This document shows positions 13,377-23,258 of a stretch of 64,000 nt of DNA, in pieces. The stretch lies in contig NC_057768.1 in NCBI RefSeq assembly GCF_010389155.1, forward strand, positions 921,501 through 985,500, in the 5' to 3' direction. The notes under the pieces were generated by a model that saw nothing but the letters and a program-made list of their open reading frames with translations, searched no databases and was not told where the DNA came from. The translations under genes were made by a program, and so were the position numbers. This stretch comes from Erigeron canadensis (lineage: Eukaryota; Streptophyta; Magnoliopsida; Asterales; Asteraceae). How positions within the stretch are numbered: the stretch's first letter is position 1; every line of letters begins with the position of its first letter.

Positions 13377-13633
13377 CTCCCCCGTCCCATTAAATGTGTC
13401 CAGTTTTGAATAGTCAAAGTTTATTGTTTGTAAGTTTGACCATAAATATTTTTTATTGAATTATATAATACTTGACGAAAGTTATATACAATGAAAACAT
13501 ATCAAATCTCGATCTATTCATATAACTTTCATCAAGTATTATGTAATACAAATAAAAATATTTTTGGTCAAAGTTGTAAGAAAAAAGATTTTCAAAAATT
13601 CAAAACCGGACACTTTTAATGGGACGGGGGGAG
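13377..13633. mobile_element. Stowaway-type MITE
   Basis: Terminal inverted repeats begin CTCCCCCGTCCCATTAAA on the left and CTCCCCCCGTCCCATTAAA on the right. They are flanked by TA on both sides (13375-13376 and 13634-13635). Ends, length (257 bp) and TA duplication match the plant Stowaway (Tc1/mariner) class. Confidence 0.85.
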
Positions 13634-13639
13634 TATAGG

Positions 13640-13780
13640 CTTGAGCACGGTCAGAAGACCGGACCGGACCGAACCGAACTGGACCAAAGACCGAACTTGC
13701 ATGAAAACAAAGACCGAAGACCGGCCCGATACCTGCTCGGGCGGTCCGGTTTTAAGGGTTGAACCGAAAATGGACCCTTT
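13640..13780. repeat. GC-rich ACCGG-type element end, left partner
   Basis: This is a short GC-rich block packed with ACCGG/CCGAA motifs. A block of the same character in inverted orientation lies at 17088-17238. Together they may be the ends of one hAT-like foldback element later filled by nested insertions. Confidence 0.35.
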
Positions 13781-13933
13781 TTTTGAATGGCGAAAGCGGA
13801 CTTTTCTTGCTTGGCTTCTGTAATCTACATGTATTACTAATTACTGATGATGGACTTGGTTCTTTGTTGGACGTATGGAAGCTTGCTTCTTGTTGTGGAT
13901 ACGGAGGTTTTATATATATATATATATATATAT

Positions 13934-14303
13934 GGGGACAATTAAATAAAAACAGTTTTAAAATAAGAACGGTGAGAACACCTTAAAAACATCATTTTGA
14001 TGCATTAAAAGTCTATAAAACTGACATAGTGCATAACTAATTATCATTATTTAAGTGTTTAACAACACATTGATTCATCAAAATCGAAAAAGTCACGTTT
14101 TTTGTTGGATGCATCATTTTAATGAATATGCATTCAAGATGGATGCACAAAACAAAAAACATGATTATTTCGATTTTGACGGATGAATTTGTTGTTAAAC
14201 ACTTAAATAAAGATAATTAGTTATGCACTATGTTAGTTTTATGGACTTTTAATGCATCAAAGTGATGTTTTTAAGGTGTTCTCACCGTTCTTATTTTAAG
14301 AGT
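13934..14303. mobile_element. Foldback MITE in (TA)n, copy 1
   Basis: About 370 bp that is almost wholly an inverted repeat. Left-arm motifs AAAATAAGAACGGTGAGAAC and GACATAGTGCATAACTAATT return inverted at the right end, around a short centre near 14100-14160. It sits in a (TA)n tract. A second copy is at 18317-18706. It is non-coding. Confidence 0.8.
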
Positions 14304-14311
14304 TATATATA

Positions 14312-15915
14312 GAGTTAAGTTATTACGAGAACTAAATAATTTTCAAAAACTACGAGAACTATTTTAAACCATTGGATGAAATTGATCGATGGATATAACA
14401 AATGATGGCATTGTAGTTAATAATATGCTTTAAAAACAATGGTACAAAATGAAAGAGGGCAAACATGGAACAATAAAATAGTTTTGAAAAACCGTAACTT
14501 ACATAAATGTCTCCAAAGAATATGGCACCCACATTTATTGATTCAACTGGTTATACGATTTCTTCAATGTTTATGAATCGATATGCATTTTTTTAGAACA
14601 ATTTATTTATTTTTAAAACACTTACATCAATATTGTTATTTTTTAAAATTTAAATGATGTGTAATTTTACTTGAAGAGTAATAATTGAAAATTTTACAGT
14701 AATAATTGAAAATTTTACAGTAATATTTTAAAACACTTACAGTAATAATTGAAAATTTTACTTGAAGAGTTTTCTAATAATTATATGATGTGTAATTTAA
14801 CTTTTAGACATGTGAATTATAAAATAATGAAACTTGAAATTACAAATTTTTTGGCTTGTACACATGTGTGTATAGTTTTAAAACACTAAAATCTGTAGTG
14901 TTATTTATAAAAAGTTTGTAAAGTGTAATAATTGTAAAAATGTAATTCAAAAGTTTTTAAATATAAATATACGATGTCTAGTTTAACTTCTGAATATGTA
15001 AATTATAAAATAATAAAATTTGAAAATTATAAATTTTTTGGCTTGTACAGATGTGTGTATAAAAACATGTTTAAAAAAATATAAAATTGTGTGTTCACAT
15101 TTCATGGTGTGTATACATTTGTGTGCAAGTCGTCACATGTGAACATGATTTATCACATATACAAAATTACAAGATGTAGTAAAATTGTAACATTTAAACA
15201 ACTAAACATGATCAAATGACGTGTACATAATTGATAATTATATATTCATAGAAATTATAAAAAATTTTTCACATATGTACTCGACTTAATGTTCACATAA
15301 AATTATAGTTGTTCACATGTACACAACAAACTTCATACACCAACGATAAGAAGAAAAAAATTGATGATTGAAGAAAAAAATAGTATTTACTTGTGCTCAC
15401 CTAAAATTAAAAGATATAAACTCACATCAAAACGGAAATTTTATATATAGATTTTGATAATGTACATATTCAGTTATTGCTAATTATTTTTGTACACAAA
15501 ACATAATGGTTTATCGTTGTAATAGTGAAAATTAAAAAAAAAAACGAATTAATCTTTTTAAATGAAATTGAAAAAAAATAAAATAGAAAATACCCCATAG
15601 AAGGGGACGAGAGAAGCATAATATGAGAATTGAGATTTTCAGTTATTATTTAGATTTAGAGTGATATACAAATGGCTTAACATAATTTTGATCCTAGTTA
15701 TTAGGGAACATAAAAACAATTCAAATAATGAAAATAAAAAATAAAAATAAGGAGGTTAATTTGTAACAGAATCATGCGTTTTTTCACTTATATTATTAAC
15801 TAATTAATAATTGTATTTTATTTATAGAATTACCATATTATCCTTATATCTTTTAATTAAATGTTAGTTCTCGTATTTCTCGACGATTTGTTGGTTCTCA
15901 TTTTATCTTTTAACT
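14312..15915. mobile_element. AT-rich element with imperfect inverted ends, about 1.6 kb
   Basis: The left end carries GTTAAGTTATTACGAGAACT and a second ACGAGAACTA. The inverted right end carries GTTAAAAGATAAAATGAGAA and ACGAGAACTA, just before a (TA)n tract. Inside are three copies of ACAGTAATAATTGAAAATTT-like sequence (about 14690-14765) and two of TTTGGCTTGTACA. No transposase is visible, so it is non-autonomous. Confidence 0.5.
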
Positions 15916-15930
15916 ATATATATATATATA

Positions 15931-16503
15931 GGATAAAGATTAAATGAGAAGGTACTTTAAGGAGAGAAGTGAGAGAAAGTTAGTTTTCTACTTTTTTTAA
16001 CTTGTTTTTTTGAAATTTTTTTTTCCTTTTTTCACTTTTTTTATTCTCTCTTTAATTAATCAATTTCATATAAAAATTTTAAGAATTTAAAAAAAAATAT
16101 TTTTTTTCAAAGAACGTAGCCCGTAAGCTATAGGCGAAGCCTCTCAGACTATGACGGAGCCATGATAGCTAAGGGCGAAGCCTATTAGGTAGATCACCCC
16201 ATCACCAATCACCCCTTATAACCTATCAGCCTCTATGACCTATCACTCCTATCAGCTACCCTTATTAATATCCTTAAGGGCGAAGCCCGTACCGTACCCT
16301 TACATGTATAACTCACTAACTCGGGTTAGAAATTTTTATTTTTTTAAATCTTTAAAATTTTTTTTATGAATTGAATTAGTTAAAACAAGAATGAAAAAAG
16401 TGAAAAAATGAAAAGATATCAAAAAAACAAGCTAAAAAAAAAATAAAAAATGGACCTTGTCTCCTTTCTCTCCTTAAAAATCTTCTCTCTGGATCTCTAC
16501 CCC
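15931..16503. mobile_element. Foldback element between (TA)n tracts, about 570 bp
   Basis: The left arm (GGATAAAGATTAAATGAGAAG, AGGAGAGAAG, runs of T, CACTTTTTTTATTC) matches the reverse complement of the right arm (GGGGTAGAGATCCAGAGAGA, AGGAGAGAAAGG). The centre at about 16115-16320 is less AT-rich and repeats GGGCGAAGCC. (TA)n lies on both sides. Confidence 0.6.
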
Positions 16504-17087
16504 ATATATATATATATATATTAATGTTTCAAGGAATTACAATTACCATACTTCATATGTAGGAAATGACGGTGTATCTAATGAGAGTGTTTCTAATTTT
16601 TTGTCCATTTATTCAATCAGCCACTTGTCAAATATTAATTTAATAATATAGATATTGTTGGTATATATGATAAAGTAACATTTCAACGGGTCAATGGTTT
16701 TTGGAATTTGAAACAAAGATTGATTTTACTCAACCATAGTTAAAATACCATATTAAATTAAAATCATGGTTACAAAAACTAGTATTTACTTTCATTTTTT
16801 TCAACTCTTCTCTCTTCCCTTTTTTTCCTACCCACATATCCATTATCACCATTTGTATCTTACTTTCTCACCCATCCATAAGACCATAACCCATTTTCTG
16901 AACATAAACAACCAAAAAATACATAAACATGACACCAGATTACAATAAGTAGATGATATAATTTTACGGATATAGTTTGTATATCCAAAACCCATTTCTA
17001 TATTCTTTCGTCCTCTTTTATTCTTTTAAATGGATACAAATATATAGTTATAACTATCTGTAAAAATCTCAAATATGGTATACTTCG
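16504..17087. other. AT-rich spacer
   Basis: No supported gene. A 60-codon plus-strand ORF (16766-16948) has pyrimidine-rich low-complexity composition and no recognisable domain. Confidence 0.5.
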
Positions 17088-17238
17088 GGTTTTCGGGCTA
17101 ACCCTGTTTTTTCCGGGTTTTGGACCGGACCGACCCGAACCTCAAAAAGTTAGAAAACGGGAACCCGAGAACCGGACCGTTTGTGTCTCGGTCGGTTCGG
17201 GTTCAGGTCGGTTTCCGGGCCAAATGCTCATCCCTAAG
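17088..17238. repeat. GC-rich ACCGG-type element end, right partner
   Basis: A GC-rich block containing GGACCGGACCGACCCGAACC and ending GCTCATCCCTAA. Reverse-complemented, it resembles 13640-13780 (TTGAGCA followed by ACCGG motifs). Confidence 0.35.
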
Positions 17239-18282
17239 GGAGTATTATATTAAAAAATAGAATCTAGTAACTTCTCATAGTTTTATGAGATATATCAACT
17301 CCTCCCATCATCTTAGACCAATAATTGTCTTTCCCTGTGTCTCGTCTAGCCGTCATCTTCACGACTCCATGAATCCATCCATATATATATATATATATTT
17401 TTCATGACCACGACTCCACACAAGAATATGTTTACTTAAATCGATTAGACATAATATCTTCCTCACTTTAAACTTCTCGACTCCATCAAAATCTTCGATT
17501 GATGTTTTATTGCTTCGGATATGATCACCAGCGGTTAGTGGCTGTTTCCGGAGACCGATGGAAGGTTGTTTCCGGTGGGTTGTGGGAGGCTGTTTTTGGT
17601 GAGTGATGAGAGGTGGTTTCTAGTGAGCGATGGGTTTCTGACCGCAACAATAGGTCTGACTATATTTAGATTCAAAAAGAGGATTGTAAGTCTCTTACCG
17701 AAAATGATGTATTTCAGATTTTCAGAGATTTCAACCTCTGAGTCTGAATGAAAAACAAACGGCATGAAAAGGAGAAACTTCTGGCTCAATCAGATGAAAA
17801 GGATATTCAGATTTCCTTTAAAAAAACAAACGGGGCCTTAAACTTGTTGAGGGACTAAAGCTGGACTTTTTGGAAAGTTTTGAGGTATGGATAGATTATG
17901 AGAGGAAAAAGAAGTGCTATATATATGTAAAATATGGAGACATAATATTAAATAAATTAGGGTTTCGATTTGCTTTAAGTCATTTCTCTCTCACACACAC
18001 ACATATATATTCCTTATTAGAATAATAATAATAATCGGTTATAATAATAATAATAATAATAATAATAATTTGATTATCGGGTTCCTAGATTCTTCACAAT
18101 GTCAGACTTTGAATGTAAATGGGAATTGGATTCGGAGTCGGACCAATCTATTATTCCCCTTCTTTAGGTATCCATACATATATATTTTTATTATACATAT
18201 CTTGATTAATATGTGGGAATAGTGAAGGGGGTGGTGTCACACACCTAAGTTGGGTGAAATTTCTGTGGTTACTTTGTTTTTA

Positions 18283-18316
<34 letters not shown>

Positions 18317-18319
<3 letters not shown>

Positions 18320-18706
18320 AGACAATCAAATAAGAACAGTTTTAAAATAAGAACGGTGAAAACACCTTAAAATCATCATTTTGATGCATTAAAAGTCCAT
18401 AAAACTGACATAGTGCATAACTAATTATCATTATTTAAGCGTTTAACAACACATTGATTCATCAAAATCGAAAAAATCACTTTTTTTTGTTGGATTCATC
18501 ATTTTGATGAATATGCATCCAAGATGGATGCACAAAACAAAAAACATGATTATTTCGATTTTGACGGATGAATGTGTTGTTAATCACTTAAATAATGATA
18601 ATTAGTTATGCACTATGTTAGTTTTATGGACTTTTAATGCATCAAAATGATGTTTTTAAGGTGTTCTCATCGTTCTTATTTTAAAAGTGTTCTCACCGGA
18701 GTGTTA
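18317..18706. mobile_element. Foldback MITE in (TA)n, copy 2, inside the left palindrome arm
   Basis: It is nearly identical to the element at 13934-14303, with the same inverted arms and centre. It was inserted in the (TA)n tract of the left arm; the right arm (about 19810-19830) lacks it, so it arrived after the palindrome formed. The right end carries an extra TGTTCTCACCGGAGTGTT. Confidence 0.8.
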
Positions 18707-18759
18707 CTATATATATATATATATATTTGGTGCAGAATTATGAGCCAATAAGTTGCAAG

Positions 18760-19319
18760 ATGGATGGTCCAGAACAGAAGACACTTAATCATAATCCTTG
18801 AAATTCCGTCTTTTCCCCACTTTGGTCCATAAGATTTCTTGACCCAACACCGGCGGTTATCCGGATTGGGGTTAGTAGTATCGAGTCCAAATATTATCAT
18901 CACAGGGGTATACTTGTCTGCTTTACTCCTTGGAGCATGTGAATAAGCAGGGTAATTCTCACCGGCTGCTAAGCAACACTGCTTACTCCAATGGCTGCAA
19001 AAGGTCCCATGTTTACGCAGGCAACCACAGGATACGGCATGCCGCCAACCAAAAAGTTATGGCTAAGGCGTTTGTGTATCACTTGCCGTTGAGAGTAACG
19101 ATATAAATTATTGATGAAATATCTTTTGCCTAGATCCCTTTTATTATATCCCTCCCAACTCCATGGCACATCTTTAGTTTTCAAGATAAATAGGTACTCT
19201 TTTACAAGAACAAACCCATATTGTGGTGTACACAATATCCTTTTAAGTTCCCTCATAAATTGATATTCATTGCAATCCACCACAGGAGGGAACTTAAAAG
19301 GATATTGTGTACACCACAA
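18760..19319 (-). pseudogene. Papain-like cysteine protease (C1A) fragment, left arm
   Basis: Reading leftward from the palindrome centre, the translation has PYPVVACVNMGPFAAIGV, then a region in the place of the active-site His, then RRCWVKKSYGPKWGKDGISR. The last part matches the C1A signature around the catalytic Asn (typically WIVKNSWGxxWGxxGYxR) with Asn changed to Lys. The frame is broken by a stop at about 18968. The N-terminal half with the catalytic Cys is absent. In C1A enzymes these motifs belong to the C-terminal half of the mature domain. The assignment is from motif resemblance and is moderate. It is a captured, non-functional gene piece. Confidence 0.5.
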
Positions 19320-19770
19320 TATGGGCTTGTTCTTGTAGAATAGTACCCATTTAGCTTGAAAACTAAAAGTGCACCATGGAGTTGGGAGAGATATAGTAAA
19401 AGGGATCTAGGCAAAAGATATTTTATCAATCATTTATATCGTTAATCTGAACGGCAAGTGATACACAAACGTCTTAGCCATAACTTTATGGTTGGAAACA
19501 TGCGGTATCCTGTGGTTGCCTGCGTAAACATGGGACCTTTTGCAGCCATTGGAGTAAACAGTGTTGCTACCTTAGTAGCCGGTGAGAATTACCCTACTTA
19601 TTCACATGCTCCAGGGAGTAAAGTAGACAAGTATACCCATGTGATGATAATATTTTGGACTCGATACTACTAACCCCAATCCGGATAACCACTCGTGTTG
19701 GGTCAAGAAATCATATGGACCGAAGTGGGGAAAAGACGGAATTTCAAGGATTATGATTAAGTGCCTTCTA
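19287..19770 (+). pseudogene. Papain-like cysteine protease (C1A) fragment, right arm
   Basis: This is the mirror copy, reading rightward. It keeps YPVVACVNMGPFAAIGVNSV, GENYPTYSHAPGSKVDKYTH and a later KSYGPKWGKDGISRI-like stretch. The His of KYTHVMIIF lies where C1A proteases carry the catalytic His and is present here, while the left arm has Pro. An extra T in the TTTT run near 19655 shifts the frame, and stops interrupt the first 150 bp. The two arms have decayed independently since duplication. Confidence 0.5.
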
Positions 19771-20793
19771 GACCATCCATCTTGCAACTTATTGGCTCGT
19801 AATTCTGCACCATATATATATATATATAAGTAAAAACAAACTAACCACAAATAGACTATTCTAAGCATAAAATATTCTATATCTATACACCATATCTATA
19901 TCTAAATATCTTTTTTTTTATATATAAATAACAACTTAAATATATATATATATATAACAACTTAGGTGTGTGACACGATCCCCTTCACTATTCCCATATA
20001 TTAATCAAGATATGTATAATAAAAAAAATATATGTATCGATACTTGAAGAAGGGGAATAATAGACTGGGCCGACTCCAAATCCGATTCCCATTCACATTT
20101 AGAGTCTGACATTGTGAAGAATCCAGGAACCCGATAATCAAATTATTATTATTATTATAGTCGATTATTATTGTTATTCTAATAAGGAATATATATATGA
20201 GATGACCGAAAGCAAATCGAAACCCTAATTTTTTTAATATTATGTCTCCATATTTTACATATATATAGCACTTCTTTTTCCTCTCATAATTTATTCATAC
20301 TTCAAAACTTTCCAAAAAGTCCAGCTTTAGTCCCTCAACAAGTTTAAGGCCCCGTTTGTTTTTTAAAAGAAATCTGAATATCCTCTTGATCCAATTTAGC
20401 CAGAAGTTTCTCCTTTTCATGTCGTTTGTTTTTCATTCAGACTCAGAGGTTGAAATCTTTGAAATCATTTTCGGTAAGAGGCTTACAAACCTCTTTTTGA
20501 ATCTAGATATAGTCAGACCTGTTGTTGCGGTCAGAAACCCATCGCTCACTAGAAACCACCTCTCATCACTCACCGGAAACAGCCTCCAACAACCCACAGG
20601 AAACAACCTTCCATCAGTTACCAGAAATAGCCACTAACAACCGGTGATCATATCCAAAGCAAGAAAACATCAATCGGAGATTTCGATGGAGTAGAGAAGT
20701 TTAAAGTGTGGAAGATGTTATGAATGGTCGATTTATGTAAACATATTCTTGTGTGGAGTCGTGGTCATGAAAAAAGATATATATATATATATA

Positions 20794-21094
20794 GGGGTGA
20801 GATATTTTGAGACCACCTCTTATTTTAGGACCAACTAGGACCATTGATTTTTGTACACCATCAATATCTACTACGATATACAAGACTTTTTTGTAAAAAC
20901 ACTAAGACTTTCCAACGACGAGCCCATAGAAAAATCATGTGTGAACATTTCTATGGGCTCGTCGTTGGAAAGTCTTAGTGTTTTTACAAAAAAGTCTTGT
21001 ATATCGTAGTAGATGATGGTGGTGGTGTGTAAGTTACGAAAATCAATGGTCCTTTTTTGGACTTTTTTTAGTTGGTCTCAAATTATCTTTCCCC
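20794..21094. mobile_element. Foldback MITE in (TA)n inside the right palindrome arm
   Basis: Inverted ends are GGGGTGAGATATTTTGAGAC and GGGGAAAGATAATTTGAGAC. The inner arms are perfect over about 50 bp (20881-20932 against 20948-20998), closing on a 15-nt loop. It lies in the (TA)n tract of the right arm; the left arm tract (about 17381-17398) is empty. Confidence 0.8.
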
Positions 21095-21139
21095 TATATA
21101 TATATATATATGGATTCATGGATTCGTGAAGATGACGGC

Positions 21140-21826
21140 TAGTGTAAGGTGCCCTATTGTTGTGTGAATCGTAATAAGATGTGATTCGTTATGTCAAGAG
21201 TGCAGAATCCTCTTGAGATAACTAGATTGCTATTGTCTTTTGTTGATTAATAAGCAATTAACCAACCCAAGGAGATGCACAAGGCTTGTGGTTCGTGTAG
21301 GAGAACACACGAAAGAACAAATAACCTTGATTCGTAAATTCGTGAATATCTTCTAAGATTTTCCAAACGATTAACCTAATTCCGTAGATTAGGTCTTGTA
21401 TTTATACTAGTTAAGTATTGGATCGTGTGGGCTTAGGCCTTAATCGCAGATTAGGCCCAAAACAATAAGTCAATCGACTTACCTCGTGCTGACGTCAGCA
21501 CGAGGTTGTTCCTACATACTGATGACGTCAGCACGAGGGACGACCTTTGACTCTTTGTTTAGCTTTGTTTGGCTCGTACATAACATCCAATCATCGTTCA
21601 AGTGTTCTTCGACACTTATAAACCTTGATTCTATGTTTTTGTACATGCAAAACAATGTATAACACACAAACACAATACAAAACACAAACAGATATAATAT
21701 TGAAGTTCAAACGTAATCATTAAATATTAACACAAGTTCTTATTTAAATGATTACAAACATAGTTCCTAAAACATAAACGATAATCAAATCTATGTTGCG
21801 ATTGTCACAACGAATCCGCATCTACA
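21140..21826 (-). repeat. Probable 3' LTR of the left unusual-ORF retroelement
   Basis: On the minus strand the segment begins TGTAGATGCGG just after a purine tract and ends CACCTTACA at 21140, giving TG...CA ends. Inside are two TGACGTCA boxes (21490-21497, 21523-21530) and a TATAAATA box (plus 21399-21406), in promoter order for minus transcription. No identical partner LTR was found, so the boundaries are inferred. Confidence 0.4.
21481..21506. promoter_or_regulatory. 26-bp perfect palindrome centred on TGACGTCA
   Basis: The half-site ACCTCGTGCTGAC is followed by its exact reverse complement. TGACGTCA is the classic site for plant bZIP factors of the TGA/CRE type. Similar boxes are at 21523, 25879, 25911, 26544 and 26565. 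Confidence 0.6.
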
Positions 21827-21827
21827 G

Positions 21828-21838
21828 ACTCCCCCTTG
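21828..21838 (-). promoter_or_regulatory. Polypurine tract
   Basis: The minus strand reads CAAGGGGGAGT directly before the TGTAGA that starts the presumed 3' LTR. This is the primer for plus-strand DNA synthesis in LTR retrotransposons. Confidence 0.55.
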
Positions 21839-21858
21839 ACGATTGCAACTAGATCTCT

Positions 21859-22971
21859 TTAAAGTATGGTGCTATTCACATGAATTCTCTCTTGTAAACA
21901 ATGAGCGAGAATGTTGCGATAGCGCCTTTCTTCAACTCTCCAAAATTCCACTGCTGAGCAAGGTGTGTTCAAAAGTCTTCTCTGATCATCTCTTGACAAG
22001 TTGACAACCTGCATTGGATCATACATGCGTAGCAACATTTGTTTTTGTGAATCATGAACAAACATTTGTGCTTCGCCTAACTTGATATCTATCTGCCAAA
22101 ATGTCATCTCTGTCAGCATATCTTGATCCCATCTGATAGCGGGAACCTTCTTAACACATTTAATCCTTTTCTGGACAAACCGAAATGTGCCATCTTGATT
22201 CTTAATCTTCTTCAAAGGTGTTGGCTTAATCAACCTTTCTTCTGGCTTCAGACCTCTATCACTGAAATTCTTAATTCTTTCTTCTCTGAATCTATTCTAG
22301 TAGAAATCTGCAAGTCCAGTGCTCTGAAGATTAACGAACCATCATCTTCCCAAATCTATCATGTCAGAATCACTGAGAGAGTGGAAATGTCTTTGACTCA
22401 TCGACATGTACTGACATCCCTCATTTCTCTTGATAATAAACAATTTGATTCTGTGATCATAGAACCAACTTTGTATCACTGAGAAGTACTTGGGTGCATC
22501 CTTGTCTAAGATGAATTCCCAAAACATCGATGGTTTTAAATTTCCACCCACATGAAAACCAGCACGAGTTACAACCACTGGAATCCTTCTATCAATAATG
22601 AACTCAGGATCTTGCTACACCAGAGGTATATTAAATCTTCCAAGATCAACCTCTCGCGTAGCATCTATGTTCCAGTATAGATTAAAAATATTATCATGTC
22701 CTTCATCAACTATATTTGCATATACAGCAAATCTCATACTTGCAGCATTCTTAAGTTCATCTGGACTTTCTCTGATTGGATTGAGATTGAGATGTTCCAC
22801 TTCAGCTATTGGTTCAACTTGAATGACTTCCTCTTCATTAAAGACACGATCAAAGTCATAAGGTGTCTCAAGCAACCTTTTTCTATCAGCTTCTGAAGTA
22901 ATGAACTCTCCTTCTTCCATATCTTCATCATCGATACTTTCCAAATCTTCTTCAGCATCAAGATCGTCCAA
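21859..22971 (-). pseudogene. Retroelement accessory ORF, second part, with three stops
   Basis: One reading frame of 371 codons is broken by stops at 22615-22617, 22342-22344 and 22297-22299. It begins with an acidic stretch (MDDLDAEEDLESIDDEDMEE), then a region with WFYDHRIKLFIIKRNEGCQY, then a basic C-terminal part. The middle aligns by eye with WFVVRREDGRQYMFGEARLN of the ORF at 61968-62560, so both belong to one family. Its biochemical role is unknown to me. It follows the longer ORF at 23259-25787 and precedes the polypurine tract, where env-like or extra ORFs lie in some plant LTR elements. Confidence 0.55.
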
Positions 22972-23258
22972 TGCACCTATCCTTTGAAGCTTATCTACAA
23001 TTCCAACGATTTACATATACAAAGATAAAGAACATGAATTATAAGTCAAGACATAATAAAATAGTATAAATACATAAAAGAAATTAAAATAAATAATATT
23101 ATATCATAAATATAATGCAACAATTACATTAATATTTATCTTATAATCTTTATCTATTTTAACTTACAACAATAATATTATATCATAAATATAATGTAAC
23201 AAATACATTCATATTTATCTTATAATTATTACAAAAACAAAAACAAAAATTATTAGCA
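22972..23258 (-). other. AT-rich intron-like spacer with a duplicated segment
   Basis: Between the two ORF parts lies very AT-rich DNA in which AATATTATATCATAAATATA and its continuation occur twice (about 23092-23150 and 23168-23228). At its end (minus sense) GAATTGTAG resembles a splice acceptor, and the second ORF is open from there. An intron joining the two parts is possible but unproven. Confidence 0.35.

Larger units (their letters stand above)
17347..21139. repeat. Giant imperfect palindrome (inverted duplication)
   Basis: The left arm (17347-19254) and right arm (19286-21139) are reverse complements of each other apart from scattered mismatches and two MITE insertions. A 31-nt spacer (19255-19285) separates them. 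Outer ends read CTAGCCGTCATCTTCACGA on the left and its inverse on the right. Shared landmarks include GATGACGGCTAG, CACAAGAATATGTTTAC, AACTTGTTGAGGGACTAAAG and GGAATTTCAAGGATTATGAT. Without the insertions the arms are roughly 1.5 kb each. They carry a degenerate cysteine protease fragment reading outward from the centre on both sides. Confidence 0.85.
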
